NCBI RefSeq assembly: GCF_946220915.1
Contig: NZ_CAMIHH010000019.1
Coordinates: forward strand, 1 to 38,892
Reading direction: 5' to 3'
DNA from: an uncultured Flavobacterium sp.
GTDB taxonomy: Bacteria > Bacteroidota > Bacteroidia > Flavobacteriales > Flavobacteriaceae
Length of the DNA stretch: 38,892 nucleotides
The notes under the pieces were generated by a model. The model ran no database searches and was not told where the DNA came from. It saw nothing but the letters and a program-made list of their open reading frames with translations. A program made the position numbers and the translations under genes. Positions within the stretch are counted from its first letter, which is position 1; each line of letters begins with the position of its first letter. Positions 24,518 to 33,962 of this stretch are shown here, one piece after another.

Positions 24518-25156
24518 TTAATTATTAAAGGCATAGTTGAGGATATTTGCACCCATTTTCAGGGCCTTTTCCCTTACCTCGCGCGGGTCGTTGTGCACTT
24601 CGGCATCTTCCCACCCATCGCCAAGGTCGGTCTCGAGGGTATAAAGCAGCACCAGCCTCCCTTCTACAAAAATGCCCCAGGCCTGTGGCGGCTTGTTGTC
24701 ATGTTCATGGATCTTAGGTATTCCCTGTGGAAATGCAAAAGGCCCTTTGTATATCTGGTGGTTTACAGGCACCTGTACCAGCTCATTGTTCGGGAACACT
24801 TTTTTAAGTTCCTTGCGGATGAACTTATCCATGCCATAGTTATCATCAATATGCAGGAAACCTCCGGATGTAAGGTAGTTGCGCAGGTTGGCTGCATCGC
24901 TGTCGCTGAACACTACATTACCGTGCCCGGTCATGTGCACGAAAGGGTAAGAAAACAGGTCGGCGCTGCCAACTTCTACCGTAGCGGCCTTCGCGCTTAT
25001 TTTAGTATTGATGTTCTGGTTGCAGAATTTTGCGAGGTTGGGCAGCGATGTTGGGTTGCCGTACCAGTCGCCACCTCCGGAATATTTAAGCACGGCTATT
25101 TCCTGCGCCATAAGCAGGGCAGGAAAAAGGAGGAATATGCAGAGGAATCTTTTCAT
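24518..25156 (-). CDS. DUF4159 domain secreted protein
   Basis: The 212-residue protein has a signal peptide (MKRFLCIFLLFPALLMAQ) and one DUF4159 domain with the usual landmarks: YSGGGDWYGNPTSLPNL, FVHMTGHGNVVFS, SGGFLHIDDNYGMD, the strand NELVQVPVNHQIY and ALKMGANILNYAF at the end. DUF4159 adopts a Rossmann-like fold related to the glutamine-amidotransferase-like domains of gliding or vWA-associated proteins; its biochemical activity is not established. It is probably periplasmic. It is convergent with ridA, with the inverted-repeat element between them, and is followed upstream by rsmE on the same strand with a 62-base gap. Confidence 0.85.
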   Translation of the reverse strand: MKRFLCIFLLFPALLMAQEIAVLKYSGGGDWYGNPTSLPNLAKFCNQNINTKISAKAATVEVGSADLFSYPFVHMTGHGNVVFSDSDAANLRNYLTSGGFLHIDDNYGMDKFIRKELKKVFPNNELVQVPVNHQIYKGPFAFPQGIPKIHEHDNKPPQAWGIFVEGRLVLLYTLETDLGDGWEDAEVHNDPREVREKALKMGANILNYAFNN

Positions 25157-25218
25157 GTTTATGTAACGTGGAAATTGAAATGTAAATATAGGAAAACAAA
25201 AAGTATTTGTTTGTCTCC

Positions 25219-25926
25219 TTACCCCTCATTCACAAACGCCACGCTATGCGCCGCCACAACCGCAGCCGTTTCAGTGCGTAGCCTGGTATTACCTAACGAA
25301 ACGGGAACATATCCCTTTTCCAAAGCCAGGTTTATTTCTTTCGTAGAAAAATCCCCTTCCGGCCCGATGAGGATGGTAACTTTTTGCTTTGGCTGCAAAG
25401 CATCTTTTAAAAGCCTTTTATCCGTTTCTTCGCAATGGGCAATGAACAGCATACCATCATGATGTTCGTTAACGAATGTGTTGTATGCCATGGGCTCATT
25501 TAGCTTTGGCAGGTAAAACTGTACTGACTGCTTCATGGCGCTTTGCACTATCTTCTCGAAACGGTCGGCTTTAAAGCTTGTCCGTTCCGAATGCTCACAG
25601 ATGATGGGCGTTATCTGGTGTACCCCTATTTCGGTAGCCTTTTCCAGGAACCATTCGTAACGGTCGTTCATTTTGGTAGGCGCTACAGCAAGGTGCAGGT
25701 AATAATCGGCAAGTTCGAAAGTTTCTTCTCCCATAATCCTTACTTCGCATTTCTTTTCATTGGCAAAAACGACTTCCGATGTAAAAAGCTGGCCCTTGCC
25801 ATTGGTAATGTGTATGGTATCGCCTTCTTTTTTGCGCAGTACTTTCACGATGTGCCGGCTCTCTTCCTTATCAAAGGTAAAAGCGCTGTCGCCGGGCTGT
25901 ATGTCGGGATTGTAGAAAAGCTGCAT
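25219..25926 (-). CDS. rsmE: 16S rRNA (uracil-1498-N3)-methyltransferase
   Basis: RsmE methylates N3 of U1498 of 16S rRNA in the assembled 30S subunit, using S-adenosylmethionine. The 235-residue protein shows an N-terminal PUA-like part with HIVKVLRKKEGD and a C-terminal SPOUT (knotted) domain: ATEIGVHQITPIICEHSE, ILIGPEGDFSTKEI (GPEGDF at 188-193) and LGNTRLRTETAA (211-222), which form the cofactor pocket. Length is normal. Its ATG overlaps the TAA of tsaD by one base, so the two are translationally coupled RNA-modification genes. Confidence 0.95.
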   Translation of the reverse strand: MQLFYNPDIQPGDSAFTFDKEESRHIVKVLRKKEGDTIHITNGKGQLFTSEVVFANEKKCEVRIMGEETFELADYYLHLAVAPTKMNDRYEWFLEKATEIGVHQITPIICEHSERTSFKADRFEKIVQSAMKQSVQFYLPKLNEPMAYNTFVNEHHDGMLFIAHCEETDKRLLKDALQPKQKVTILIGPEGDFSTKEINLALEKGYVPVSLGNTRLRTETAAVVAAHSVAFVNEG

Positions 25927-26948
25927 TACAGTTCGATACGGGCTTTGGATGCTACCGAAGCATCGTTAAACATTTTCTCCAGGTATTTGTGGTAACCCAC
26001 GATGCCTATCATGGCCGCATTGTCGGTCGTATATTCAAATTTAGGGATGAAGGTCTTCCATTCGTACTTTTTCTCGGCTTCTTTCAGGGTATTGCGAATG
26101 CCGCTGTTGGCCGATACCCCTCCCCCTATTGCGACCTGGCTGATACCGGTTTCCTTTACGGCCAGCTTGAGCTTGTCCATGAGGATATTGGTGATTGTAT
26201 GCTGTATGGATGCGCAGATATCGGCCATGTTATCCTTTATGAAATCGGGATTTTCGGCTACGTTTTTCTGCACAAAGTAAAGTATCTGTGTCTTTAGTCC
26301 GCTAAAGCTGAAATCCAGCCCCGGTACTTTTGGCTTGGTAAAGGCAAAGGCTTTAGGGTTGCCTTCTTTAGCATACTTGTCTACCAGTGGCCCGCCGGGG
26401 TACGGCAACCCCAGTATCTTGGCGCTTTTGTCGAAGGCTTCGCCCACGGCATCATCGGTAGTTTCGCCAATGACCTCCATATTGAAAAAACTGCTGACCT
26501 TTACGATCTGTGTGTGCCCGCCGCTAATGGTCATGGCCAGGAACGGAAACTCAGGTTTGTCAAACCCTTCCTCATCGATGAAATGGGCCAGTATATGGGC
26601 CTGCATGTGGTTTACGGCAATCAGCGGGATATCTAATGCCAGTGCCAGTGATTTGGCAAACGAGCTTCCTACCAAAAGCGATCCCATAAGGCCGGGCCCC
26701 TGTGTAAAGGCTATGGCCGATAGCTGTGATTTTTCCACACCTGCTTTTTGCAATGCCACATCTATTACAGGTACGATATTTTGCTGGTGCGCGCGTGATG
26801 CAAGTTCCGGCACTACGCCGCCATACTGCTCGTGTACTTCCTGGCGTGCCACGACATTAGACAGCATTTTACTGTTTTGCAGTACCGCTGCGGCAGTGTC
26901 ATCGCACGAACTTTCGATGGCTAATATATAAACTGGATTGCCCGACAT
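25926..26948 (-). CDS. tsaD: tRNA N6-adenosine threonylcarbamoyltransferase TsaD
   Basis: TsaD with TsaB and TsaE transfers the threonylcarbamoyl group to A37 of tRNAs that read ANN codons. The 340-residue protein has the ASKHA fold with ESSCDDTAAAVL (12-23), the metal-binding histidines His114 and His118 in NHMQAHILAH, TISGGHTQIV, GLPYPGGPLVD and GGGVSANSGIR. Length and motifs are canonical. It overlaps rsmE by one base downstream. Upstream it is divergent from tamB; a -7 box on its strand lies about 41-48 bases before the ATG. Confidence 0.97.
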   Translation of the reverse strand: MSGNPVYILAIESSCDDTAAAVLQNSKMLSNVVARQEVHEQYGGVVPELASRAHQQNIVPVIDVALQKAGVEKSQLSAIAFTQGPGLMGSLLVGSSFAKSLALALDIPLIAVNHMQAHILAHFIDEEGFDKPEFPFLAMTISGGHTQIVKVSSFFNMEVIGETTDDAVGEAFDKSAKILGLPYPGGPLVDKYAKEGNPKAFAFTKPKVPGLDFSFSGLKTQILYFVQKNVAENPDFIKDNMADICASIQHTITNILMDKLKLAVKETGISQVAIGGGVSANSGIRNTLKEAEKKYEWKTFIPKFEYTTDNAAMIGIVGYHKYLEKMFNDASVASKARIEL

Positions 26949-26988
26949 AATTAAGGCACGGATTTTGAGTTATAAAAAAGGGTTAAAG

Positions 26989-26996
26989 CAAATTTA
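26989..26996 (-). promoter_or_regulatory. Possible -7 box of tsaD
   Basis: On the minus strand TAAATTTG fits TAnnTTTG, 41 bases before the tsaD ATG. I see no good TTG box at 17-23 bases upstream. Confidence 0.4.
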
Positions 26997-27013
26997 ACAT
27001 AAGTAAAAATTCC

Positions 27014-27021
27014 TACTTTTG
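27014..27021 (+). promoter_or_regulatory. Possible -7 box of tamB
   Basis: TACTTTTG fits TAnnTTTG and lies only 17 bases from the opposing tsaD -7 box, so the two promoters would compete for space. Transcription would begin near 27028, before the whole open tamB frame. Confidence 0.4.
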
Positions 27022-27125
27022 TTCCTTATTGTCTTTAGTTTCCAACGGGCAAATTTAAACAATTAGGGGGTATCAAAAAACTTAAAAAAATACTTGTTCG
27101 AACGCTGATAGGCATTGTCCTGTTT

Positions 27126-30100
27126 TTGCTGTTGCTGGGCATAGCTTTGTCCCTCCCCTTTGTCCAGACCAAAATAGCCCATTATGCTACAGGAGAGCTC
27201 AATAAAAGTTTTGGTACTGACATCCGGATCGATAAGATTGCCATTTCCATATTTGGCGGCATAAAGCTAAAAGGCGTGGTTATCCTTGACCATCATAACG
27301 ATACGCTTGTATCGGCCGACCGCATACAGACCAACATCCTCAGTTTTAGGGCCGCGACCAACCAGGACCTGCGCTTTGGTACCCTTAAGGCAGAAAGGCT
27401 CAATTTCCACATGAAGACCTACAAGGGAGAAAAGACCTCGAACCTTGACCATTTCGTAAAGGCCTTTGATAATGGGAAGCCTGGCAATGGCAAATTCAGG
27501 CTGCGTGCTGCCGACCTGGCGGTTTCTAACGGGAGGTTCCGCCTTACCAACGAAAATGCTGTAACAGCGCGCATTCTCGATTTTAAAAAGCTGAATGGCG
27601 AGCTCGAAGATTTTTACATAAAAGGCAGTGACATAACCGCCAATATCCAAAAGCTGTCGCTGCTGGACCACAGGAAACTTTTTGTAAAAAATCTTACAGG
27701 TGGCTTTACCTATACCAAATCCTACATGAAGCTGGACAACCTGGAACTGGCAACCAGCGAGTCGGCATTAAAGGGTGCTGTTACGCTTACCTATGGTAAA
27801 GATGACATGAAGGATTTTGTAAACCGGGTAAAGTTCGACTTTATTGTAGACCGCGCTACGGTATCGTCTAATGAGCTGAACTATTTTTATGATGAGTTCG
27901 GGAAAAACCAGAAATATTACCTGTCATCAAGGCTTACGGGCCCTATGAACAATTTTGTACTGCACGACCTTAAATTACTGGATGCGCAGCAATCGGAAAT
28001 CATTGGCACTATAAATTTCCGCCACCTGTTCGACAAAGCCGGCCCGGGCTTTTACATGAACGGCGATTTTGACCGGGTGACATCCAACTATGCCAACCTG
28101 CGGGGCATCATGCCAGGGATATTGGGGAGAAGCCTTCCTGAAATGCTCGAAAAATTTGGCCGTGTTGACCTTGTGGGTAAAGTTATCCTGACCAAAAAGG
28201 ACCTGACCACCGACCTGTATGTCATGTCCGAACTGGGCGAGGCCGAAGCCGACCTGGTTGTGAAAAATTTCAATCAGAAGGACATTGCCACCTATAAGGG
28301 CACCATCGACCTTGAAAGCTTTAACCTTGGTGCCCTGGCCAATGAAAAAATGCTGGGCAGCGCCACACTGCACCTGGACGTTGACGGTAAAGGATTCAAT
28401 AAGGAATCGCTCAATACGTCGGTTAAGGGCGAAATTTCGAAGCTTGCATTCAACAGCTACAATTATAAGAACATTACTGTGGACGGCAGGCTGAAGTGGC
28501 CATTATTTGAAGGAAGCATAAACAGCAACGACCCCAACCTGCTCATGAGCTTTGACGGGCTTGTAGACATGAGCAAAAAGAATAACAGCTACGATTTTCA
28601 TGCGCAGGTAGACTATGCCGACCTGAAAGTGCTAAACTTTATGAAAAAAGATACGCTGTCTATCTTTAAAGGTGACCTGATGCTCGATGCAACCGGCAGT
28701 AACCTTAACGACATGGCCGGAAGACTGCAGATCTCGAGGCTATCCTACCAAAACAGTCGTGACAGCTATTACTTTGAAGATTTTTTCATTGAGTCATCTT
28801 TTGATGAAGATAATGTACGCACCATAGCTTTCAATTCTAAAGATATTATTGAAGGAAGCACAAGGGGGAAGTATGATACGAAAGAGTTGCCTAAGCTTGT
28901 AGAGAATGCGCTCGGCAGCCTGTACACCAACTACTCGCCCCATAAATTAAGAAAAGGACAGTTTTTAGAGTTTGACCTTACGATTTACAATAAGATAGTC
29001 GAGATCGTGCTCCCGGATGTGGTTGTTGCCCAAAACACAAAACTAAGCGGACGGATCAATGCGGATAAAGGCGAATTCATACTGGCGTTCGACTCGCCGG
29101 GCATTAACGCTTATAATAACCAGTTTAGTAATATTTCGATAGATGTAAATAACAAAAACCCGTTGTACAATGCTTACGTAAGCATTGACAGCGTGCGGAT
29201 GAAAAATTATAACATTACCGATTTCAGCCTCATCAATGTAACACAGAATGATACTTTGTACCTGCGTTCGGAATTTAAGGGCGGCAACCAGGGCAAGGAC
29301 TTTTTTAACCTCGACCTGTACCATACGATAGATGAAAATAATAATTCGGTAGTGGGCTTTAAAAAATCTGAGGTCAATTTTAAGGACTATCTGTGGTATA
29401 TAAATGAAAACAACACTGAGGACAATAAGCTTGTTTTCAATAAAAAGCTGACCGATTTTTCTATAGACAAGCTTACCGTATCGCATAACGACCAGATAGT
29501 GGAGCTGATGGGAGTGCTTAAAGGAAAGGATTATAAAGACCTGAAGCTGACCTTTAATGATGTGGACCTCCACAAAATTACACCCGACATTGACAGCCTC
29601 AGCTTTGGCGGAAGGGTAAATGGCGAGGTGAGCCTTAAGCAGAACAGGCAGGAGTTTCAGCCAGCATCATCGATAACCATAGACAGCCTGCGGCTCAATA
29701 AGTTCATATTGGGCGACATGAGCCTCCAGGTTACCGGAGACAGGGCGTTCCGGAAATTTAATGTAAACACTGTGCTTGCAAATGATGACAAGGAAACCTT
29801 TTCTACTGTTGGCAACATCGAGATAGTGGACAAGCAGACCCTGCTTTCCCTCGACGCGCAGTTCACTGATTTTGACATTGGGCCACTGGCAGTTTTCCTT
29901 AAATCGGTATTCCCTGAAATACGGGGGCGCGCTACCGGGCGCGCAGCCATTGTAGGCAATGTAAAGCAGCCTGAGATAGACGGGAGGCTTTACCTCAAAG
30001 ATGCCGGGCTCAAGGTGGGCTACCTGAATACGGATTATGATTTTGAGCAGAATGCCGTAATAGACCTTACTGAGGAAATAATATTTTTCAGGAACATTGA

Positions 30101-31571
30101 GCTCACAGACAGCAAATACAATACAAAGGCAAGGCTTAACGGAAGCGTACAGCATAAAGTATTTAAAAACTGGGCGCTTGACCTGAAAATGGAAACCGAC
30201 AGGGTGCTAGTGCTCGATACAGAAGATTCGGACGATGCCATGTACTACGGTACTGCCTTTATAAAAGGCGCCGCTACGATTACGGGCCCTGCTACCGGCC
30301 TCTTTATAGAAGTAGAGGCCGAATCGGCAAAGGGCACAGATATTAAGATCCCGATAAATAATGCCGGAGCATCGGCCAATACCGCTGCATTCATTCATTT
30401 TTTGAGCCCCGTGGAAAAGGAAAACAGGCTAAAGGGCATCATACAGGAAACCCGCACCGTAAAGGGCCTGGAAATGAAATTTGAGCTCGATGTGACTCCC
30501 GATGCAAAACTCGAGGTGATCATTGACAAGAATACCGGCCACAGCCTTAGCGCTACCGGGTACGGAACGCTGCTACTGGACATCAACACACTGGGTAAAT
30601 TTAACATGTTTGGCGACTTTAGTGTTGTTAACGGTTTGTACAACTTTAAATATGCCGGCCTTCTGGACAAGAAATTTACGGTTAAGCCGGGCGGTTCGAT
30701 AAACTGGGAAGGCGACCCTACACGGGCGAGGCTCAACCTGGAAGCAGTGTACAGGACAAAAGCAAACCCATCGGTACTACTTGAGGCACCTACCTTTAGC
30801 AGGCCTATTGATACTGAGGTAGCCATTGTCCTGACAGGCAACCTGACAGCACCTGAACCCGATTTTGCGATCAGTTTCCCCGGGGTAAGCTCCGTTTTAA
30901 AAGCTGACCTTGAATACAGGCTCAGCGACATGGATACCCGACAGACGCAGGCTTTGGCGCTATTATCTACCGGAAGCTTTATCAGCCCTACCAATACCGG
31001 CACAGCAGTATACGGAAGCCTGTTTGAGAGGGCAAGCAGCCTGTTTGGCGACCTTTTCTCGGAGGAGGACAGCAAGGTTAATGTAACGGTAAACTATGTG
31101 CAGGCCGACAGGAACCCTTACGTGGAAACCAACTCGCAGGTTGGCGTTACCGTATCATCCCAGATCAATGACAGGATTACTGTAAACGGCCAGCTTGGGG
31201 TTCCGGTAAATGGTGTTAGCGATGCGGCCGTTGTGGGTAACTTTGAGGTACAGTACCGCGTAAACGACGACGGTACACTCAAAGCACGTGCCTTTAACCG
31301 GGAAAACGACATCAACTTCCTTGGTGAGGGCATTAATTATACGCAGGGCATTGGCCTTACCTATGAGGTGGATTTTGATACCTTCAGGGAACTGATCCGA
31401 AAGCTTTTTGGCAGGAAGGAAGAAGAGGAAATTGAGAATAACAATGATAGTGACATGCCCGATTCTGACCTTGCGCCCGATTACATCAGATTTGACGAAA
31501 GTACGCGACGGAAAAAGAAACCGCCAGTGGCCGATGACAGTGCACCCCAGCCGATACCGGAAACCGACTGA
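27126..31571 (+). CDS. tamB: TamB-like translocation/assembly protein (DUF490), start uncertain
   Basis: The protein of about 1,481 residues or more has an N-terminal membrane anchor and a very long series of beta-strands typical of the bridge-like groove proteins. It ends in the conserved TamB domain: FNMFGDFSVVNGLYNFKYAGLLDKKF, SINWEGDPTRARLNLEAVY, then FAISFPGVSS and a short acidic tail. TamB spans the periplasm and moves phospholipids or helps outer-membrane proteins assemble, with a TamA/BamA partner. The frame is open from 27039 but contains no ATG or GTG before residue-like sequence GIKKLKKILVRTLIG; the first standard codon is TTG at 27126, in the middle of the anchor helix. The true start is probably upstream and non-standard. 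Confidence 0.87.
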   Translation: MLLLGIALSLPFVQTKIAHYATGELNKSFGTDIRIDKIAISIFGGIKLKGVVILDHHNDTLVSADRIQTNILSFRAATNQDLRFGTLKAERLNFHMKTYKGEKTSNLDHFVKAFDNGKPGNGKFRLRAADLAVSNGRFRLTNENAVTARILDFKKLNGELEDFYIKGSDITANIQKLSLLDHRKLFVKNLTGGFTYTKSYMKLDNLELATSESALKGAVTLTYGKDDMKDFVNRVKFDFIVDRATVSSNELNYFYDEFGKNQKYYLSSRLTGPMNNFVLHDLKLLDAQQSEIIGTINFRHLFDKAGPGFYMNGDFDRVTSNYANLRGIMPGILGRSLPEMLEKFGRVDLVGKVILTKKDLTTDLYVMSELGEAEADLVVKNFNQKDIATYKGTIDLESFNLGALANEKMLGSATLHLDVDGKGFNKESLNTSVKGEISKLAFNSYNYKNITVDGRLKWPLFEGSINSNDPNLLMSFDGLVDMSKKNNSYDFHAQVDYADLKVLNFMKKDTLSIFKGDLMLDATGSNLNDMAGRLQISRLSYQNSRDSYYFEDFFIESSFDEDNVRTIAFNSKDIIEGSTRGKYDTKELPKLVENALGSLYTNYSPHKLRKGQFLEFDLTIYNKIVEIVLPDVVVAQNTKLSGRINADKGEFILAFDSPGINAYNNQFSNISIDVNNKNPLYNAYVSIDSVRMKNYNITDFSLINVTQNDTLYLRSEFKGGNQGKDFFNLDLYHTIDENNNSVVGFKKSEVNFKDYLWYINENNTEDNKLVFNKKLTDFSIDKLTVSHNDQIVELMGVLKGKDYKDLKLTFNDVDLHKITPDIDSLSFGGRVNGEVSLKQNRQEFQPASSITIDSLRLNKFILGDMSLQVTGDRAFRKFNVNTVLANDDKETFSTVGNIEIVDKQTLLSLDAQFTDFDIGPLAVFLKSVFPEIRGRATGRAAIVGNVKQPEIDGRLYLKDAGLKVGYLNTDYDFEQNAVIDLTEEIIFFRNIELTDSKYNTKARLNGSVQHKVFKNWALDLKMETDRVLVLDTEDSDDAMYYGTAFIKGAATITGPATGLFIEVEAESAKGTDIKIPINNAGASANTAAFIHFLSPVEKENRLKGIIQETRTVKGLEMKFELDVTPDAKLEVIIDKNTGHSLSATGYGTLLLDINTLGKFNMFGDFSVVNGLYNFKYAGLLDKKFTVKPGGSINWEGDPTRARLNLEAVYRTKANPSVLLEAPTFSRPIDTEVAIVLTGNLTAPEPDFAISFPGVSSVLKADLEYRLSDMDTRQTQALALLSTGSFISPTNTGTAVYGSLFERASSLFGDLFSEEDSKVNVTVNYVQADRNPYVETNSQVGVTVSSQINDRITVNGQLGVPVNGVSDAAVVGNFEVQYRVNDDGTLKARAFNRENDINFLGEGINYTQGIGLTYEVDFDTFRELIRKLFGRKEEEEIENNNDSDMPDSDLAPDYIRFDESTRRKKKPPVADDSAPQPIPETD

Positions 31572-31623
31572 TCCGAAATTGTAAATCGACAGGTAATTTT
31601 GATTAAAATTTCAAATACTCAAA

Positions 31624-31660
31624 AAAAAGCGACTGTATTTTAGCGATACAGTCGCTTTTT
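31624..31660. terminator. Strong bidirectional terminator after tamB
   Basis: AAAAAGCGACTGTAT (31624-31638) and ATACAGTCGCTTTTT (31646-31660) form a perfect 15-bp stem with a 7-base loop, flanked by A-run and T-run. Confidence 0.92.
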
Positions 31661-31794
31661 AAGTTGATATTAACAACTTTCCAAGAAAAACTTATTAACG
31701 AAAACGATTGAAATGTTGCACATTTGCTAACGGAATGTAAAATCAGGTAAATTATCGATATTAAATTATTAATTTTACAATCAAATGCTAAAAA

Positions 31795-32781
31795 ATGTCA
31801 ATTAATGTAAAAAAGATAGGTGTGCTAACCTCCGGAGGAGACTCTCCAGGAATGAACGCTGCCATCAGGGCTGTAGTGCGTACGTGCGCATTTCACAATA
31901 TTGAGTGTACAGGTATCTACAGGGGTTACCAGGGCATGATAGAGGGCGATTTTAAAGAAATGGGCCCCCGAAGTGTAAATAACATCATTAATAAAGGGGG
32001 CACTATCCTGAAATCGGCACGGTCTAAAGAGTTCATGACTCCCGAAGGCCGCCGTAAAGCCCATGAAAACCTGGTAAAACAAGGTGTTGACGCATTGGTC
32101 GTTATAGGCGGCAATGGCAGTTTTACCGGCGGGCTGCTTTTTAACCAGGAGTTTGGCTTTCCCATAATAGGCATACCCGGTACTATAGACAATGACATAT
32201 TTGGCACCAGTTTTACACTGGGTTATGATACCGCACTCAACACAGTTGTCGAGGTAATCGATAAAATACGCGATACTGCAAGCTCGCACAACAGGCTTTT
32301 TTTCATAGAGGTCATGGGGCGTGACGCAGGCCACATAGCACTCAATGCGGGTATTGGCGCAGGAGCGGAAGAAATACTAATACCCGAGGAAGACATGGGG
32401 CTCGACAGGCTTTTGGATTCGTTGCGGAAAAGCAAGGCTTCGGGCAAATCCTCGAGCATCGTGGTAATTGCCGAAGGCGATAAAATAGGAAAAAATGCCT
32501 TTGAGCTGAAAGATTATGTAGAGGAGAATATGCCGGAATATGACGTGCGTGTGTCGATACTCGGGCACATGCAGCGGGGCGGCTCGCCATCGTGCTTTGA
32601 CAGGGTACTGGCCAGCAGGCTTGGCGTAAAGGCAGTGGAAACCCTGCTTGAGGGCAACTCCAACTACATGGTAGGGCTAATAAGGGATGAAGTGGTACTT
32701 ACACCACTGGAGCAGGCCGTGAAGGGCAAAACGCAGGTAGACAAAGAGCTCATACGCGTTTCTGACATCGTTTCTATCTAA
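31795..32781 (+). CDS. pfkA: ATP-dependent 6-phosphofructokinase
   Basis: PfkA phosphorylates fructose 6-phosphate to fructose 1,6-bisphosphate, the committed step of glycolysis. The 328-residue protein shows LTSGGDSPGMNAAIR (11-25), PGTIDNDI (128-135) with the catalytic Asp132, EVMGRDAGHIALNAG and LGHMQRGGSPSCFDR near the substrate site. One position is odd: the ATP/Mg loop reads GGNGSF (105-110), with Asn107 where E. coli PfkA has Asp103 (GGDGS). The Gly after it (Gly108, E. coli Gly104) is kept, which favours ATP over pyrophosphate use. gapA follows after 39 bases, so the two probably form one transcript. Confidence 0.95.
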   Translation: MSINVKKIGVLTSGGDSPGMNAAIRAVVRTCAFHNIECTGIYRGYQGMIEGDFKEMGPRSVNNIINKGGTILKSARSKEFMTPEGRRKAHENLVKQGVDALVVIGGNGSFTGGLLFNQEFGFPIIGIPGTIDNDIFGTSFTLGYDTALNTVVEVIDKIRDTASSHNRLFFIEVMGRDAGHIALNAGIGAGAEEILIPEEDMGLDRLLDSLRKSKASGKSSSIVVIAEGDKIGKNAFELKDYVEENMPEYDVRVSILGHMQRGGSPSCFDRVLASRLGVKAVETLLEGNSNYMVGLIRDEVVLTPLEQAVKGKTQVDKELIRVSDIVSI

Positions 32782-32820
32782 ATTCACAAATAACAAATTT
32801 CCAAAAAACATCTATTTACA

Positions 32821-33822
32821 ATGACAAAAGTTAAATTAGGAATAAACGGTTTCGGCAGGATCGGCCGCATCGTTTTCCGCGAAACTTTCAACAGGGACAA
32901 TGTTGAAGTAGTAGCCATAAACGACCTTCTTGATGTAGATCACCTGGCTTACCTTTTAAAATATGATTCGGTACACGGTCGTTTTGCAGGCGAGGTTGAA
33001 GTGAAGGAGAACCAGCTTTACGTAAACGGGAAACATATCAGGGTAACTGCAGCCAAAGACCCATCAACCCTTAAGTGGGATGAGGTGGGCGTAGACGTGG
33101 TGGCAGAATGTACAGGTATTTTCACTACGCTTGAAACTGCTGAAGCCCATATTAAGGGCGGCGCTAAAAAAGTGGTTATCTCTGCCCCATCTGCCGATGC
33201 GCCGATGTTTGTCATGGGTGTAAATCATGATAAGGCAACCGCTGACGACAGGATCGTATCTAATGCATCATGCACCACTAACTGCCTTGCACCCCTTGCA
33301 AAAGTGATCAACGACAATTTTGGCATTGTGGAAGGCCTTATGACCACTATCCATGCTACTACAGCTACCCAGCTTACCGTTGACGGCCCGTCAAGAAAGG
33401 ACTTCCGTGGCGGAAGGGCTGCATTGCTCAACATAATCCCGGCGAGCACTGGCGCTGCAAAAGCAGTGGGCAAAGTAATCCCTGAACTGAACGGAAAGCT
33501 TACGGGCATGTCCATGAGGGTGCCTACTGCCGACGTATCGGTAGTTGACCTTACCGTGAAGGTGGCAAAAGAAACCAGCTACGACGAGATCATGTCGGTT
33601 CTTAAAAAATCTTCAGAAAACGAGCTTAAAGGCATTCTTGGCTTTACCGAAGATGATGTGGTATCGCAGGATTTCATTTCTGACTCAAGGACAAGCATTG
33701 TTGATGCCAAAGCCGGCATAGGACTTAACTCAACGTTTTTTAAGATTGTATCGTGGTATGACAATGAGTATGGCTACTCAAGCAAGCTTATAGACCTTTC
33801 GGTGCACATTGCATCGTTGTAA
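32821..33822 (+). CDS. gapA: Glyceraldehyde-3-phosphate dehydrogenase (NAD-dependent)
   Basis: The enzyme oxidises and phosphorylates glyceraldehyde 3-phosphate to 1,3-bisphosphoglycerate with NAD+. The 333-residue protein has the Rossmann loop INGFGRIGR (8-16), an NAD-type AINDLLD segment (32-38), the catalytic SNASCTTNCLAP with Cys151, the base His178 in TIHATTATQ and the closing WYDNEYGYS. Everything matches class I bacterial GAPDH at normal length. It lies 39 bases after pfkA with no intervening terminator, and a perfect hairpin terminator follows, so pfkA-gapA is a clear glycolytic unit. Confidence 0.97.
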   Translation: MTKVKLGINGFGRIGRIVFRETFNRDNVEVVAINDLLDVDHLAYLLKYDSVHGRFAGEVEVKENQLYVNGKHIRVTAAKDPSTLKWDEVGVDVVAECTGIFTTLETAEAHIKGGAKKVVISAPSADAPMFVMGVNHDKATADDRIVSNASCTTNCLAPLAKVINDNFGIVEGLMTTIHATTATQLTVDGPSRKDFRGGRAALLNIIPASTGAAKAVGKVIPELNGKLTGMSMRVPTADVSVVDLTVKVAKETSYDEIMSVLKKSSENELKGILGFTEDDVVSQDFISDSRTSIVDAKAGIGLNSTFFKIVSWYDNEYGYSSKLIDLSVHIASL

Positions 33823-33836
33823 TATTTTCATAACTT

Positions 33837-33875
33837 GTCCCGGTTTTCCTGTGAAACCGGGACTTGTTGTTTTTT
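33837..33875 (+). terminator. Terminator of the pfkA-gapA unit
   Basis: GTCCCGGTTT (33837-33846) pairs perfectly with AAACCGGGAC (33854-33863) around a 7-base loop. TTGTTGTTTTTT follows. Confidence 0.93.
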
Positions 33876-33962
33876 AAAAAAGAAGTTAACACTATCTTCG
33901 CGCAACCATAACCCAATAATAACAAACACTTACCAAACTAACCCAATAACCCAAAATTACGT

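Noticed and set aside
24593..25462. 289-residue plus-strand frame
   Set aside because: It crosses the antisense of DUF4159 and rsmE and their spacer and has no family resemblance.
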